From: Isoetes taiwanensis
Taxonomy: Eukaryota > Streptophyta > Lycopodiopsida > Isoetales > Isoetaceae
Assembly (NCBI GenBank): GCA_021234155.1
Contig: JAJEKV010000021.1
Location: 14,197,760 to 14,261,759 of the forward strand
Direction of reading: 5' to 3'
DNA: 64,000 nt
Shown here: positions 31,295-45,540 of the stretch, piece by piece
How positions within the stretch are numbered: position 1 is the first letter of the stretch
Layout of the letters: every line of letters starts with the position of its first letter
Translations under genes and position numbers: made by a program
The notes under the pieces: generated by a model
What the model was told of the DNA's origin: nothing
The model's input: the letters and a program-made list of their open reading frames with translations, nothing else
Databases searched by the model: none

Positions 31295-32844
31295 TGTGAC
31301 GCTCCCAGAACATATACGACGCTCGGGCGTATACATACGGGGACTTCCCCCTCCCATGGCAACCATCTCGCCATGAGCAGGGCCCTCCGTCTAACTCGGG
31401 CCATCTATGGAAAGATGCTCGAGTGAAGGACACTGAGGGGTCATTCGGCCCACGCCTTCGATGGGGCTCCTATGTCGCGGAAGCGTGAATACAAGGTTAG
31501 CATACAATATAATCATATCATAAATACCACCACGAAGGGTGGCACATCCATCCAACTGATAATAACAAAGAAGATACATTTAATACTAGAGAAAACACCC
31601 AAAACCCATGGTTCTACCCCGGCTCAGACTCCAGTGAGGATCGACTGACGGCTAGGTCTCAAAAGATCAGCAGACCGAATCTTGGCATGGCGTTGGCTGG
31701 CATAGAACATCAGCTAGGGTTGTCCACTCCATCCGCCCCTCCTGTGCACACTTTGCAGATGAGTCGAATCATGCTATGACATCACTATAGCCTTCCGGAG
31801 ACGCAGACTCAAGGTATCACCCTTCGAGCCTACTCCAGGTTTCATGAAGACTTGGTCCGATGAGGCAGGTCAGGGAAGTGTCCCCTTCCAGGATCACAGT
31901 GGTTCCATGGGTGAGCTAGAGAATACGTGCCGCATCAGCGACCCCCGTATCCGTAACCGACCTACTCCCCTAACTTTATCTTCAAAGTACAGGATGCCCC
32001 ATACGGGTCACACCTCTGCACCCAGGGAGTGTCAGACCCATACCCGTCCCTCTACGTGACCGGCTATCAGGCCTAGCCCACTGTAGGAGTCCCAGGAGCC
32101 TTTTATGTTCGTGCAAGACCCCACCCCCACTTCACCACTGCGTCCCTTCTCTGGTGCTGAGCAATTCCATAGCATCCACGGCTCGGTGATCTCTTGTGCA
32201 CAGGCCATATTAGTTGGGAGCTAAGGAAACTACTAGGAGCATACTAAGACATGAGGCACAGAGGTCTCTACCCCCCTTTAATCCCTGCTTTACGGAAGGC
32301 TAACAAAGATACTACCATAGATTCATCCATCCATCCATAACAAAGCATAATCCATAATTGAAATATAATCCCAAGTATCAAAGAAGGGTTAATCCACAGC
32401 AAAGACAACCAGAGAAGACTGACTGAGGCGCTACCCTAGAAACATCAAGCTAGACTATCCACTAACCCGAGTTTCTGCTGGATCCATTATCATGAGGTAT
32501 CTCCATCTTCAAGGAACTTGGGCGCTCAGCAGCTGCTCCTCCTGGTTCGATTTTGGGGCCAAATGGGATAGGGATCCAATTTGATGACCCAAGTTAGCAT
32601 TTTCCTGCTGACCAATCGAAATTGGCCAAGTGGCGCCTTCCTAATTAACCAATTATGTTAATTAGATACTACTTCCTTAATTATAGGGAATTATCCTTTA
32701 ATTACCCCTTTTATTAATTTAGCATCTAAATTAATCCCTTTTAGGTCAACCCCCTAGGTTAAAATACCCCATGGTGGCGTATCTCTACTGTGTAATGTGT
32801 CAGTATATTTATACGTGTACCGTATAAATACGTGGAACGTCACA
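31295..32844 (-). repeat. Complete 5' LTR of element A (1,550 bp)
   Basis: The minus strand starts TGTGACGTTCC at 32844 and ends GAGCGTCACA at 31295, so the ends form the short inverted repeat TGTGACG/CGTCACA. It is homologous over its length to the LTR at 52899-54484 of element B, and its outer 190 bp match positions 1-174. Confidence 0.93.
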
Positions 32845-32849
32845 TTGTT

Positions 32850-34175
32850 GTACACGGTGCTGAATCTACTACGACCATGAAGATGAAAGGTCAGGTTATT
32901 CAACAAAAATTCTTCAGTATATCACTCTGTGTTTTCACTGTCCAATGCATTGTTCAGTATTCTCTCTAAATAAGGATTTGCTGCCACGGTACAAAGCTAT
33001 TTTTATGCCATCATTCTCAGCCATTTCTATCATTGGATCTATCATCTGAAAGAAAAAGAAGGAAAAAAGAAAAAAAACATTCCTTTCACAAGCATGCTCT
33101 AGTTAAGAACCTGAAAGTTTAGATTGGATTTGAAAGGCTACTTACCAAGTGACATGGATAGTATGCCTTTGAAACGATATTGCAGGGTATATAAATGGTC
33201 AAGCATGTCTTTTTCTTGTTCTTCTGTCAGCTCACTTTTCATCTGGAAGATACTACCTTTCTGCTAATAACAGAGCTATAGTATATTATTTTTCATCAAT
33301 CACTGCAAGCATGATTCATAATTTGAAGATAAGTTATGCCGTTATAAAATTGAAGCACATAGATCTCTACAGCTTGTTGATTTTCATGTGAATTATTGAT
33401 GTTCAGAGATTAACTGAATTAGATGATTCAGATCCTTTATTAATTTCATAAAAGATTAACATCTTAAACCAACGAAGCAGACTAAATTATCCGCCAATCA
33501 AAAATAATAAGAGAATTACCTCATCAAGACCTGGTTTTGCCCAATGCATGCTGATGCTACTGAGATGTCACGCCTTCTACATGTCGAACTGTGAAGATAA
33601 CTTTCGGAATACGGAGCCAAATATGCTGAGGATATTAGAAAACAAAATAAGTCTGATGCAAAATCGAGTATGTACAATATTCAATCGGTTGTAACATGAG
33701 ATAGCGAATTCCGTGTAATATAGAAAAGGATAGTGATGCAAAAAGAGGGGTTAATGAACATTTAAAAGTGAAGTGCTTGGCCATTAACATTAAATCTTTC
33801 AGCTACACCTGATATTACAACAAGACTGTCAACGGACTCCTCCATTTCCTTTTTGGGTTGGTCCACTGCCAAGACCTCCTCTGGAACTTCATCTTGAAGC
33901 TCTGTATTTTCATCAGGTACCATAGCACAATCATTTACAGCATTTGTTGTTTGTACATCCAAACTCAAAGCAGTATGGTAAATAACTGCCATGCTCTTGG
34001 AAGCCAGAGAAAAATGCTTGGAAGAAGAAGAAGGGTCGAGCTGCGCCATAGCCACGCCTGCGAAGGAATGGGGCTGGATGACCGAGAGTTTACAGGCCGC
34101 AGCCAGTTTGGAGCAGTCACCAGCATATGCTAAGCATATACCGGCATATACCTGGATATGCCCACATACCCACAT
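32850..34175 (-). pseudogene. Exons of an unrecognised host gene, cut by element A
   Basis: Four minus-strand coding blocks look like spliced exons. Block 1 (about 34065-33800) reads MAQLDPSSSSKHFSLASKSM, then DENTELQDEVPEEVLAVDQP, then ESVDSLVVIS before a possible GTGTAG donor. Block 2 ends SMHWAKPGLDE at AG|GTAATT (about 33520). Block 3 (about 33241-33147, phase 0) reads MKSELTEEQEKDMLDHLYTL, then QYRFKGILSMSL, and ends at a GTAAGT donor. Block 4 follows a TTTCAG acceptor (33046) with MIDPMIEMAENDGIKIALYR and a stop near 32937. Blocks 2 and 3 join in frame. I do not recognise the product. Element A inserted at 32844, close to the last block, so the gene may be truncated. Confidence 0.45.
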
Positions 34176-35340
34176 AAACGAGGGTTTGCCCCCCTAGGGG
34201 CAACCCAAAAACTTAAACTCTTGTCTGGTATTTTCTAGGTTGGAGTCATTTTAGGGTGGCATATATCAATGTGACTGATTGCATAAATCTATTGGAAAAT
34301 GAAGATAAATCTAAGAATCATATTTTACTAGTTTAATACTAAGTAGAAAGAACTTAATAACAACGGGGGATTAAAACTACTATTATAAGCTATTTGCTCA
34401 TGTCAAATGCATTGGTAGCAATACAAAAGAACTCATGGAAAATTCAACCAAAAAACAATGGAGCTCAACATGTCTTAGCACTACTTACATCACCGTTGAA
34501 CATTGCTGATTGTGGAGCATTACATGCCAATGAAGCAATAGAAACATTACTTTAGTAGCAACAAAACTACATGAAAGCATTGAATTCTATGGTTGGGTTA
34601 TAGAAGAGGTAAAATTTCATGCATTGAAGCCATGCATTCATGCATACATTGCGTATGACTTTGTAATATTCTTTTCACCCTCCAAATGTACAAGTAGATC
34701 TCAAAAAAACATTCTCTCCGTGAGCAAAACCCGCTCCAAGAGAAATTCAAGTGGAATTTAGCAATCAAACTCATTCAAATCATCTCCAGAAATATCATGA
34801 AACAATGAATCCACCTGTTTCAAAATTCTAGTAAGGTAAAAAACCTACCTGCTCTTATCTGAAAGTGAAAGCGTTGACGCATCCTCTTCTATACAGATGA
34901 TGCAAAATAGAGTGCGTGAAAGGCATGCAAATAAAAGACATCAAGCCACATCATTACTGCATAACATTCTCTTTAAGCATAAAATAAAAAAGATGCTAAA
35001 AAATATAGCTATCTGCAAATACTTGCACATGTAAACCACGGTACCCAATTGGATGGCACAACAAAGAACTCGGAATACGTAAGATGGATAGATGGACTCA
35101 TTTGTGGCCTTATTTTTGGCAGAAATCAATATTATCATATGGAACAAGCAGCACATGTGCCGTAGATGGCAGAAATGGCGATGGCGGCGCCGGGTATGTG
35201 TCTTGGCTGTGTAGTTGTTTCTGTTTTGGGGCATAGGATAAGGAGGGGTCGTGTTGGTTGTTCGGAAGTGCATCTGCAGTGTTGCGCAAGGGGATTTCTA
35301 TCACAGGTAAGCTGGGTCTGTTGCTCTTATTTTGTTTATA
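34176..35340. other. Noncoding stretch upstream of the HUH gene
   Basis: No supported gene. It must contain the left end and promoter of the Replitron-like element if that element is complete, but I could not identify its terminal repeat. The plus-strand frame 35166-35348 lies directly upstream of the HUH start and has no known motif. Confidence 0.4.
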
Positions 35341-35448
35341 ATGATTGAAGAGGGCAGCGAGGAAAGAGGTGTTGCTTGCTCTGTACCTCCTTCTCTGAGT
35401 TGTTTACACATCGGGTCCTCTAATTCTGGAGAGCCTGAGACTGGGGGA

Positions 35449-35460
35449 CATGCTGGTTGT
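35449..35460 (+). repeat. Left target site duplication of the LINE
   Basis: The sequence catgctggttgt occurs here and directly after the poly-A tail at 43521-43532. It marks target-primed insertion of the LINE. Confidence 0.9.
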
Positions 35461-35649
35461 CTACAAAGGGGATAGGGGTACCAAATTGGGAAGCGGCTAT
35501 TTTCTTGAAAATGGCAGTTTTTTCAGTTCAAACCTATTTTTGGTAAAACATTGCTGAGATCGATCTATCCTGCCTCTGATTGATCGATTTTAGTGCCTAA
35601 TTGCCTGCTACCCCTGTAGAGGGTTAGCATTGTGATGAATTAACACCCT

Positions 35650-38923
<3,274 letters not shown>

Positions 38924-38970
38924 TGCTTCTCCCTTGTTATTTCTCTATCTTATTGTCTTCCTTTCCTATC

Positions 38971-41900
38971 ATGAAGATAATGACTTGGAATCTCAGGGGC
39001 ATTAAAGGGCCTGTCAAGAGGAGAAGGGAAATCTCTCAAATCAGAGAATATCAAGCTGATATTATTTTATTGCAAGAGCTTAGATTACCAAACTTTGAAT
39101 GCTCTAATCTTGTAAATTGGATTGGTCCTGAATTTTTCTCCCTTTGGATTGATGCTATCTTGACCTCGGGTGGCCTAATTATTATCTGGAGAAACATTTC
39201 TCAAAGCTTGATTTATAACAGTCCTTGCAAAAGCTGGCAGGCTGTCATCTTTAATTATAATGGCTCTCAATTTGGTATCCTAAACATATATGCATCTACA
39301 ATTTCAAAAGAAAGAGAAAAGCTTTAGCTTGACATTAGATCTTGGCTCCTCAATCATAATTCCATTTCTTGGATTCTAGCTGGTGATTTTAACAATACCC
39401 CTTCCTGGAATTTTAAGCTGGGCAAAAATCTCAACATGTCTAACACTGAGAAATTAAATTGGGATAATCTTCTTGATACATTTCTCTTTACTCATATTCC
39501 CTCTTCAACTGCAAGATTTACCTGGTCCAATAAGCAAAAGGGAAAATCCAGAGTGTTTTGTGCTTTGGATAGATTTTATATTAGCAACTCCAGCCATGAA
39601 TTTTGGGATAATAGTATTGTTTCCAGTGATGAGAGAACTTCTGTCTCAGATCATCAACCTCAATTCCTCGAAACAAAGCATCTTCTCTTCATTAAGAGAT
39701 CTGGTAATATTCCTTTCAAATTTAATTGTTCTCTGCTTAGCAATGCAAATTTTTGCAGAGATTTCAAAATCTTTTATGCCAGTCTCCCAAGAGTTAGGGC
39801 AGCCAATTCAATGAGATTTTTATGCGAAAATCAAATCCTCTAAATCTTGGATTAAACAATGGTCTAAAAATGACTGGAAGTTAAAAAAAGCTGAGAAGAA
39901 AAACTTTTTGATGCAAATGCAGTCTGTTAGAATTAAGCTTCAATCTGATCCTTTAAATCCTGACCTTCATTTGCAAGAAAGTAATTTAGAGCAGTCAATC
40001 AAGGGCATTGAGGAATATGAGGCCAAAGGTGCAGCAATCAGATCAAAATTTAAATTCTTTTCCTCTATGGACAACAACAATTCAAAATTCTTTTTTAGAA
40101 TTGCCAAAAACAGGCTTCTCAAGAGTCAGCTTTCTTCAATTAAAAATGATCAGGATATTATTCTGGATTCTTCTAAAGATATTGCTGACTTCTTTCACTC
40201 AAAATATTCTAATATATTTGCCTCTAATTCTGATGTACCTTGGTCTGACAACCCTGCCTCATAGTTCATTGATCTACTAAATTCTCTGCCAGATAATATT
40301 GTTGACCCTTTATCATCTAATATTGAATTACCTCCTACTGAAAATGATATCAAATCTACTTTATCCAGTCTTGCCAAGGGGAAGAGCCCGGGTCCTGATG
40401 GTCTCCCTCCTGAATTCTTTCTCCATTTTTGGGATGACATTAAGTCTGATCTTACCTTAATGGTTCATGGCTTTTGGCTCAATAATCATCTTCACCCTGC
40501 TATTTCTTCTGGTGTGATCTTTCTTATTCCCAAAGTTGACAATCCAACAGTGTTTAATGAGTGGAGGCCAATTTCTTTGACTAATTCAACTTACAAAATC
40601 TGTGCCAAAATTTTAGCCAATCGAATCAAAGGGCATCTGTAGAAGAATATTAACCTGCATCAGTCTGCATTCCTTCCAAATAGGTTTATTTTAGATAATT
40701 ATATTGCTGCAATGGAGGGCTTGCATTGGGCCAGAATATCGAATCAGAGCTGTGTTCTGTTAAAGCTTGATTTTTCTAAAGCCTTTGATACTATTAGATG
40801 GGACTTTTTGACTCTTTCCTTAAGGAAAATTGGTATTCCTACAAAAAACATTGATCTTATCATGGGTCTCAACTCTAGAGCTCAATCTGCCATTCTGGTC
40901 AATGGTTCCCCTGGTAAATTTTTTAGTTTGCATAAAGGTGTGAGACAAGGATGCCCTTTGGCTCCTTATCTCTTCATTATAATGGCTGAGCAACTTTCTA
41001 AAGTCATTATGCATCAGCAAAATAGAGGGAATTTAAAGGGCCTTAATATGCCAGACAATGACAGCCAGCTCACATTGTTACAGTATGCAGATGATTCTTT
41101 TAGTTTCCTCCATAATGATGTAGAGAATATTGAATTCTTCATCAAGATCTTGAATGGATTTAGTGCTGCCTCTGGCATTTATCTTAATATGGCCAAGTGT
41201 GTTATCATTGGTGCTAATGATCAATCTGATATCTTAGGTATGAGATGCATTCCTGCGAATCAATCTTCCTCCTTTTTCGGAATGCCTCTGGCGTTAGACA
41301 TATCTATTAAAAATCTCTGGTCTCCAATTGTTTCAAGGATTAGAAAGAAGCTAAACAATTATGACAGATGTCTTTCAATTGCAGGAAGAACTATTATTGC
41401 TTCCTCTGTGCTGGCAAGCTCACATATTTACTTCTCATCTGCTTTGCTTGCCCCAAAATGCATTTATCAGCAAATAGAGAAAATTGTTAGTAATTTTATC
41501 TGGGGTAAACACCACTTGATCAGTTGGAAATATGTCACCCAAACTAAAAAGGAGGGCGGTCTCGGATGCAAAAACCTTCTCTTACAGGGATATGCCTTAG
41601 CAGGGAAATATGTTTGGAAGTCTTTGCTGAGTCAAAATAATCCTGCGACTAAGTTTATTCATTACTGGCTAAGCAAAAGCACTCCTCTTATGAAGAATTT
41701 TTTAAATGCTTGGAATAAAGTCTCCAAAGCTTACTCTCACAGTGGCACCAATCAATTTCATCATGACATGAGCATTTTCTGGAATCCATCTATAGCCAAA
41801 AATGACAATACTCCTTTGGCATTAAATCATCCCAAAACCTACAAAAAATGGACATCTTTTGGTATAAAAAAGCTTAAGGATATTTGGACCAATGGTAGAT

Positions 41901-42598
41901 GGATTACTTGGACTAGATTTAAAGCTATTATCAATGGTACCTCCTCTGACAAGATTTTATTTAAACATATTGTTAGTAAGGTATCCAATCACAGTCTAGA
42001 TAATGCTTTATCAGCTCGGATCGATTGGTATCACAGGGACAAGAACATCTACAAAGTTGCTACTGTCTACAATTTTCTGGCTAATACCAATCAAGCTTCT
42101 AAAGCCTGCCTTTATTGGAATATTCCTGTTGACACTGGAGCTGCTCTTTTCAGAAATGTGTGGAACTCTTACTGTGCTCCTAAGATTACCTACTTTATTT
42201 GGTTGCTTGCTAACAAAAGCATTCCAAACATGGAGACTTTATGTAGACACCACTTGCTTCCTAATGCTCCTTATAATCCTGTCATAAGTTCCTGTCATTG
42301 TAATGGCATTGAAGATATTGATCATATTTCTAATTGCCCAAAGATTTCAAGCTTCTGGAATTGGTTTAAACAAGTTTTTAAAGTCAGAAAGCAAGGGAGT
42401 ATTGTTAACTTTATTATGCTGACAATAAATTTAAAAATTCGATCTCTTTCATTGCCTTATGGAATGTTTGGAAGCATAGAAATAGATGTTTGCATGGGGG
42501 ACACAATCCTTCTCCTTTATGGATTAAATGGCAGGTTATATATGACATACAACTCACAGCTACTGCACACAAGTATAAAAGTTCTGGCTCTCAAATAG
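38971..42598 (+). pseudogene. LINE ORF2: AP endonuclease, reverse transcriptase and zinc-binding domain
   Basis: ORF2 starts at MKIMTWNLRGIKGPVKR (38971). The endonuclease shows ILLQEL, LAGDFNNTP and SVSDHQP, the usual catalytic stations. The RT spans about 40270-41600: GKSPGPDGLPPEFF, then SGVIFLIPKVDNPTVFNEWR, then LLKLDFSKAFDTIRWDFL, GVRQGCPLAPYLF and the active site LLQYADDS. The zinc-binding end reads LCRHHLLPNAPYNP and CHCNGIEDIDHISNCP. Stops at 39325, 40262 and 40640 and a frameshift near 39840 inactivate it; from 40712 the frame is open for 628 codons. The enzyme nicks target DNA and copies the LINE RNA in place. Confidence 0.92.
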
Positions 42599-42616
42599 AT
42601 AATAATTGGTTTACAG

Positions 42617-43156
42617 ATGGGAAATATTCTGGCCTTTATGGTTTTTTTAAACTCTTTTGTAATCAATCATTTTCTAACATTGAAACCCTTGATGCTAGAT
42701 TATCTGAGGAACTGCAAGTACAAGCTTAACCTTGACCTTGATGATGCTGAAGTTACAAAATATCACTCAAGGAAATTATCAGTGCACAGAATTTGGGATT
42801 ATAACATGTGGTCTGGATCAGTGAGAGGGAGGTTAATTCAGTCTATACAGCAAGTTCAACAGAGAGAGATTGTTTGGAGCAGTGAATTTTCAAAGGAAAC
42901 ATATCTCATGTTTATTCTGTTCTGGTTTCTAGAAAACAACAGTGCCAATATGACAGATCAACAGTTTGAATTTTACAGAGAATGTTACTATTATCATAGG
43001 GGCAGGGCCGACTGCTATGGTACCATGATTCATCTCATGTCTACTTGTAACTCAGACAGGCTTATTGAGTTAGTCAATTGGGGAAGCAATGGCAGACCTA
43101 TCTTGCAGCCTCAATTTGGTGATTACTTCCATTACCTTGATATCTATGACTTCTGA
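42617..43156 (+). CDS. Extra ORF at the LINE 3' end, unknown
   Basis: A 179-codon frame lies between ORF2 and the 3' UTR, overlapping a short remnant (DNNWFTDGKYSGLYGF) in another frame that looks like the start of an RNase H domain. From about residue 40 it reads DLDDAEVTKYHSRKLSVHRI, then RGRLIQSIQQVQQREIVW, then MTDQQFEFYRECYYYHRG. It is not a recognisable RNase H. It may be a lineage-specific C-terminal domain of ORF2 or sequence captured from the host. I cannot name it. Confidence 0.45.
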   Translation: MGNILAFMVFLNSFVINHFLTLKPLMLDYLRNCKYKLNLDLDDAEVTKYHSRKLSVHRIWDYNMWSGSVRGRLIQSIQQVQQREIVWSSEFSKETYLMFILFWFLENNSANMTDQQFEFYRECYYYHRGRADCYGTMIHLMSTCNSDRLIELVNWGSNGRPILQPQFGDYFHYLDIYDF

Positions 43157-43520
43157 CCCTTGTTTGTTTCAATTTCCTTGCCTTAGTTTTGTACAGGTTC
43201 TTGGCTCTATAGGGTTTGCAGAAAGCTTCATGACCTACTTCCCGGATGGAACAAAATTGCACTGGATGGTTTACCTGCAGAATATCTCGGATGCTATTTT
43301 CAAAGGCATTTTTCAACCTTTGAGTTGCCGAAATATTTTGTGCATGAAATTATACTCATGCTTAAGTTTTAAACTCTAAACAATTTGCTACTATTGAATT
43401 GAGGGCTTTTAACTCAATTCTATTTTTTGATGATCATTCACTATGATCTTAACTCTATGTTCTTTTATTTTCCATAATTAATGACTAAAAAGCTTCATTC
43501 CTTCAAAAAAAAAAAAAAAA
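43157..43520 (+). other. LINE 3' UTR and poly-A tail
   Basis: This noncoding stretch ends with the poly-A run at 43506-43520, directly followed by the second copy of the target duplication. Confidence 0.85.
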
Positions 43521-43532
43521 CATGCTGGTTGT
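43521..43532 (+). repeat. Right target site duplication of the LINE
   Basis: Identical to 35449-35460 (catgctggttgt). The reading frame of the HUH gene passes through it. Confidence 0.9.
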
Positions 43533-44414
43533 TCTCTTGGGCAGGATTGGAGTGCTATAGACGTCAGTGTGACCTTGGGTTTATCTGGAAAAGATGTGCC
43601 CATGAGTTTCTATGATACTCTTGTGGGGTTTTGCAATCGAAGGTGTTTGGCTGGAGCTGTGGCCATGGAGCATGGTGCGAGTTTGCATTGCCAGGATGTT
43701 TTTAAAGCTCGGTTCAAAAGTCCCAGGGCCATGAATGATGCCATAAAAAGGGATTTCAATTGGGTTTCAAAGCCACCTGGTATGATTTTGGTATGCAAAG
43801 CCCTTAAAAACACTCGCCTTCATTGTCTTGAAGGCATGATTGGGTACTATATGAAGGATGTTGGAAAAGTTCATTATGTTTGTCATCTCCATAATATGAG
43901 TGAGGCTGCTATTAAGAAAGGAAGAGATCTGTATTCGAGATGGGGAGCTGGTGACACGAAAACTCTAGTTGTGCTTGACAATAAAAACCTCTTGAATCGA
44001 GCTGCACATTTTGTGAATTACCATGGGAACCGTAGATTGACTGCGAGTCTGTTGTATACCTTGGCTAGGATGATTCGATCTGGAAAATTTACCTTGTCTA
44101 GTTCCTGGATCATCCCTTCAAACACGGCCCATATCAATGAGCATCGTGTCTGGGCTGCGTGGAGAGTGTTGCTCAATCCTAGTCACTGCATGCCGTCCTT
44201 TGGTTTGCCAACAGGTTTTGTACCCGTGGAAAGGAATGGGCCTAGACGAAGGCGGTATTGGGATGATGCTATTCCTGCTGATGAGGAAGACAATAACTTT
44301 GAGGACATACATGATCCTTCTTATAGTGCAGATAGTCCTGATGTCGTGATACTTGAGCCTGGCGTAGATTACATCCCTGTGCACAAGGGTGATCGTACCA
44401 TGGCTGTTGGCTGA

Positions 44415-44903
44415 TGAACTTGCTTGGATGTTGGTTGTACAGTTGAGTTTCTTTGTTTTCATGCTTTTGTTTGTTGTATAGTTGCAGGATTTATGGAGAC
44501 TGATCCGGAACCAGTTGTTGGCGTGGACGAGTCTGTTGTGTCCTTGCCTGAATCTTTCATTTCATCTGCCGTAGAGGCATCCCATCCCGATCCTCTTGTG
44601 TTTTCAGCTGAACCAGAGGCAGCATTCTCCGCTTAAGAGCTTATTAATAATGTTATTCAGGTTGGGACTAAGGCGCATAGGATTGCGGCATCACTGCATT
44701 TGCTTAGGCCACAGCTTAGGGCGTTCTATATGTCTATTGACAGCGCTATATCTGTTGTGGAGTGGGAGCACTTGGGTGTGCCTGTTTCTGAATTGCACAT
44801 ATTACGTTCTCATATGAGCCTTGCAAGAGCATTACTTGTGCAGGAAATACGACAATTAGATGCGGTCATAAGGCATGCACAGAGTGGCTCGGCTATGAAC
44901 TGA
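44415..44903 (+). pseudogene. Possible second ORF (or last exon) of the Replitron-like element
   Basis: After a pyrimidine-rich stretch ending in tagttgcag (44486) the frame reads METDPEPVVGVDESVVSLPE, then FSAEPEAAFSA and a TAA stop (44634-44636). The same frame then continues as ELINNVIQVGTKAHRIAASL, then HLLRPQLRAFYMSIDSAISV, and MSLARALLVQEIRQLDAVIR, to a stop at 44901-44903. The second half is a clean amphipathic helical domain of about 88 residues. The single internal stop suggests a recent nonsense mutation or a small intron. Function is unknown; it immediately follows the HUH gene on the same strand. Confidence 0.45.
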
Positions 44904-45540
44904 CTTATTTCTATGTTTATGTTTTGTTAGTTTGTCATTTCTATATGAAGTTCATGAACCTTGATCTGGATTTGTGTTGTAGTGCTTGTAGGAGCACTTT
45001 GGTGTTTGGGAGCTCAACTTCATTCGCCTGGTTGAGTGTCCTTCAACATTGTAAAGTTTCTTTTGAGTTATTAATGTATAGGTGTGGTTATGCTGGCTAT
45101 GGGAAATGGTTCTTGATAATTGTGAGCAAGCTGAATTTGGTTAAGGGCAATTATGTTATGTGGTGGATTGTTATTGATATTTCATTGTGTAAAGTAATGG
45201 GGCTAACTTGTTTGATATGTTAGTGGGCTTCGCCCCTGTGTGGGATGCCTGGTATACTTGGATGAGCATGGGAATTTATACTGGGGTTCGACTCCCCAGG
45301 CTCATTGTAATTTATGTGGTGGTTGCTGTTTCAATCATTTGTGAACGAAATTATGGTTGTGGGATTCATCATTGGGCGAAATTTGAAATGGTATTTTTAT
45401 AAGGTGAGGTTTTGAATGGTTAACATTCTAAGGGGTAGGTCAAACAGAAGGGATTTGACCCCATCTTGACTTCAATTCAAGGGCTGGAATTTGATAAGGT
45501 GGAATATATGATGCAATATGCTTGCATCCAATGGTCCAAA
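44904..45540 (+). other. Downstream flank of the HUH element with a stem-loop
   Basis: The stretch is mostly noncoding. At 45263-45305 it holds tgagcatgggaatttatact, then a strong small hairpin around ggggttcgactcccc, then aggctca that can pair with tgagc. The loop ggttcgactcc equals a tRNA B-box, but no matching A-box or full cloverleaf is present. The hairpin might be part of the 3' end of the Replitron-like element or a decayed SINE. Confidence 0.4.

Larger units (their letters stand above)
1..32844 (-). mobile_element. Element A: large nested Ty3/gypsy chromovirus carrying extra genes before gag
   Basis: This is one LTR retrotransposon read on the minus strand. It has a 5' LTR at 31295-32844, a tRNA-iMet primer site at 31281-31293, extra ORFs between about 30667 and 19697, gag, protease/RT, RNase H, integrase, a chromodomain, and the start of a 3' LTR at 1-174. 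Two insertions interrupt it: a CACTA element (20413-27788) and element T (3847-16977). Removing both leaves about 12.3 kb in the window, so the full element would be near 13.7 kb, which is long for a chromovirus. Order and orientation of all parts agree, and the coding sequence can be followed across both insertion points. The pol region has frameshifts, stops and an internal duplication, so this copy is inactive. The 5-bp target duplication would be ttgtt (32845-32849); its partner lies outside the window. Confidence 0.88.

Noticed and set aside
45263-45305. tRNA gene
   Set aside because: A T-arm-like hairpin with a B-box is present, but no A-box, anticodon arm or acceptor pairing of the right length could be formed.
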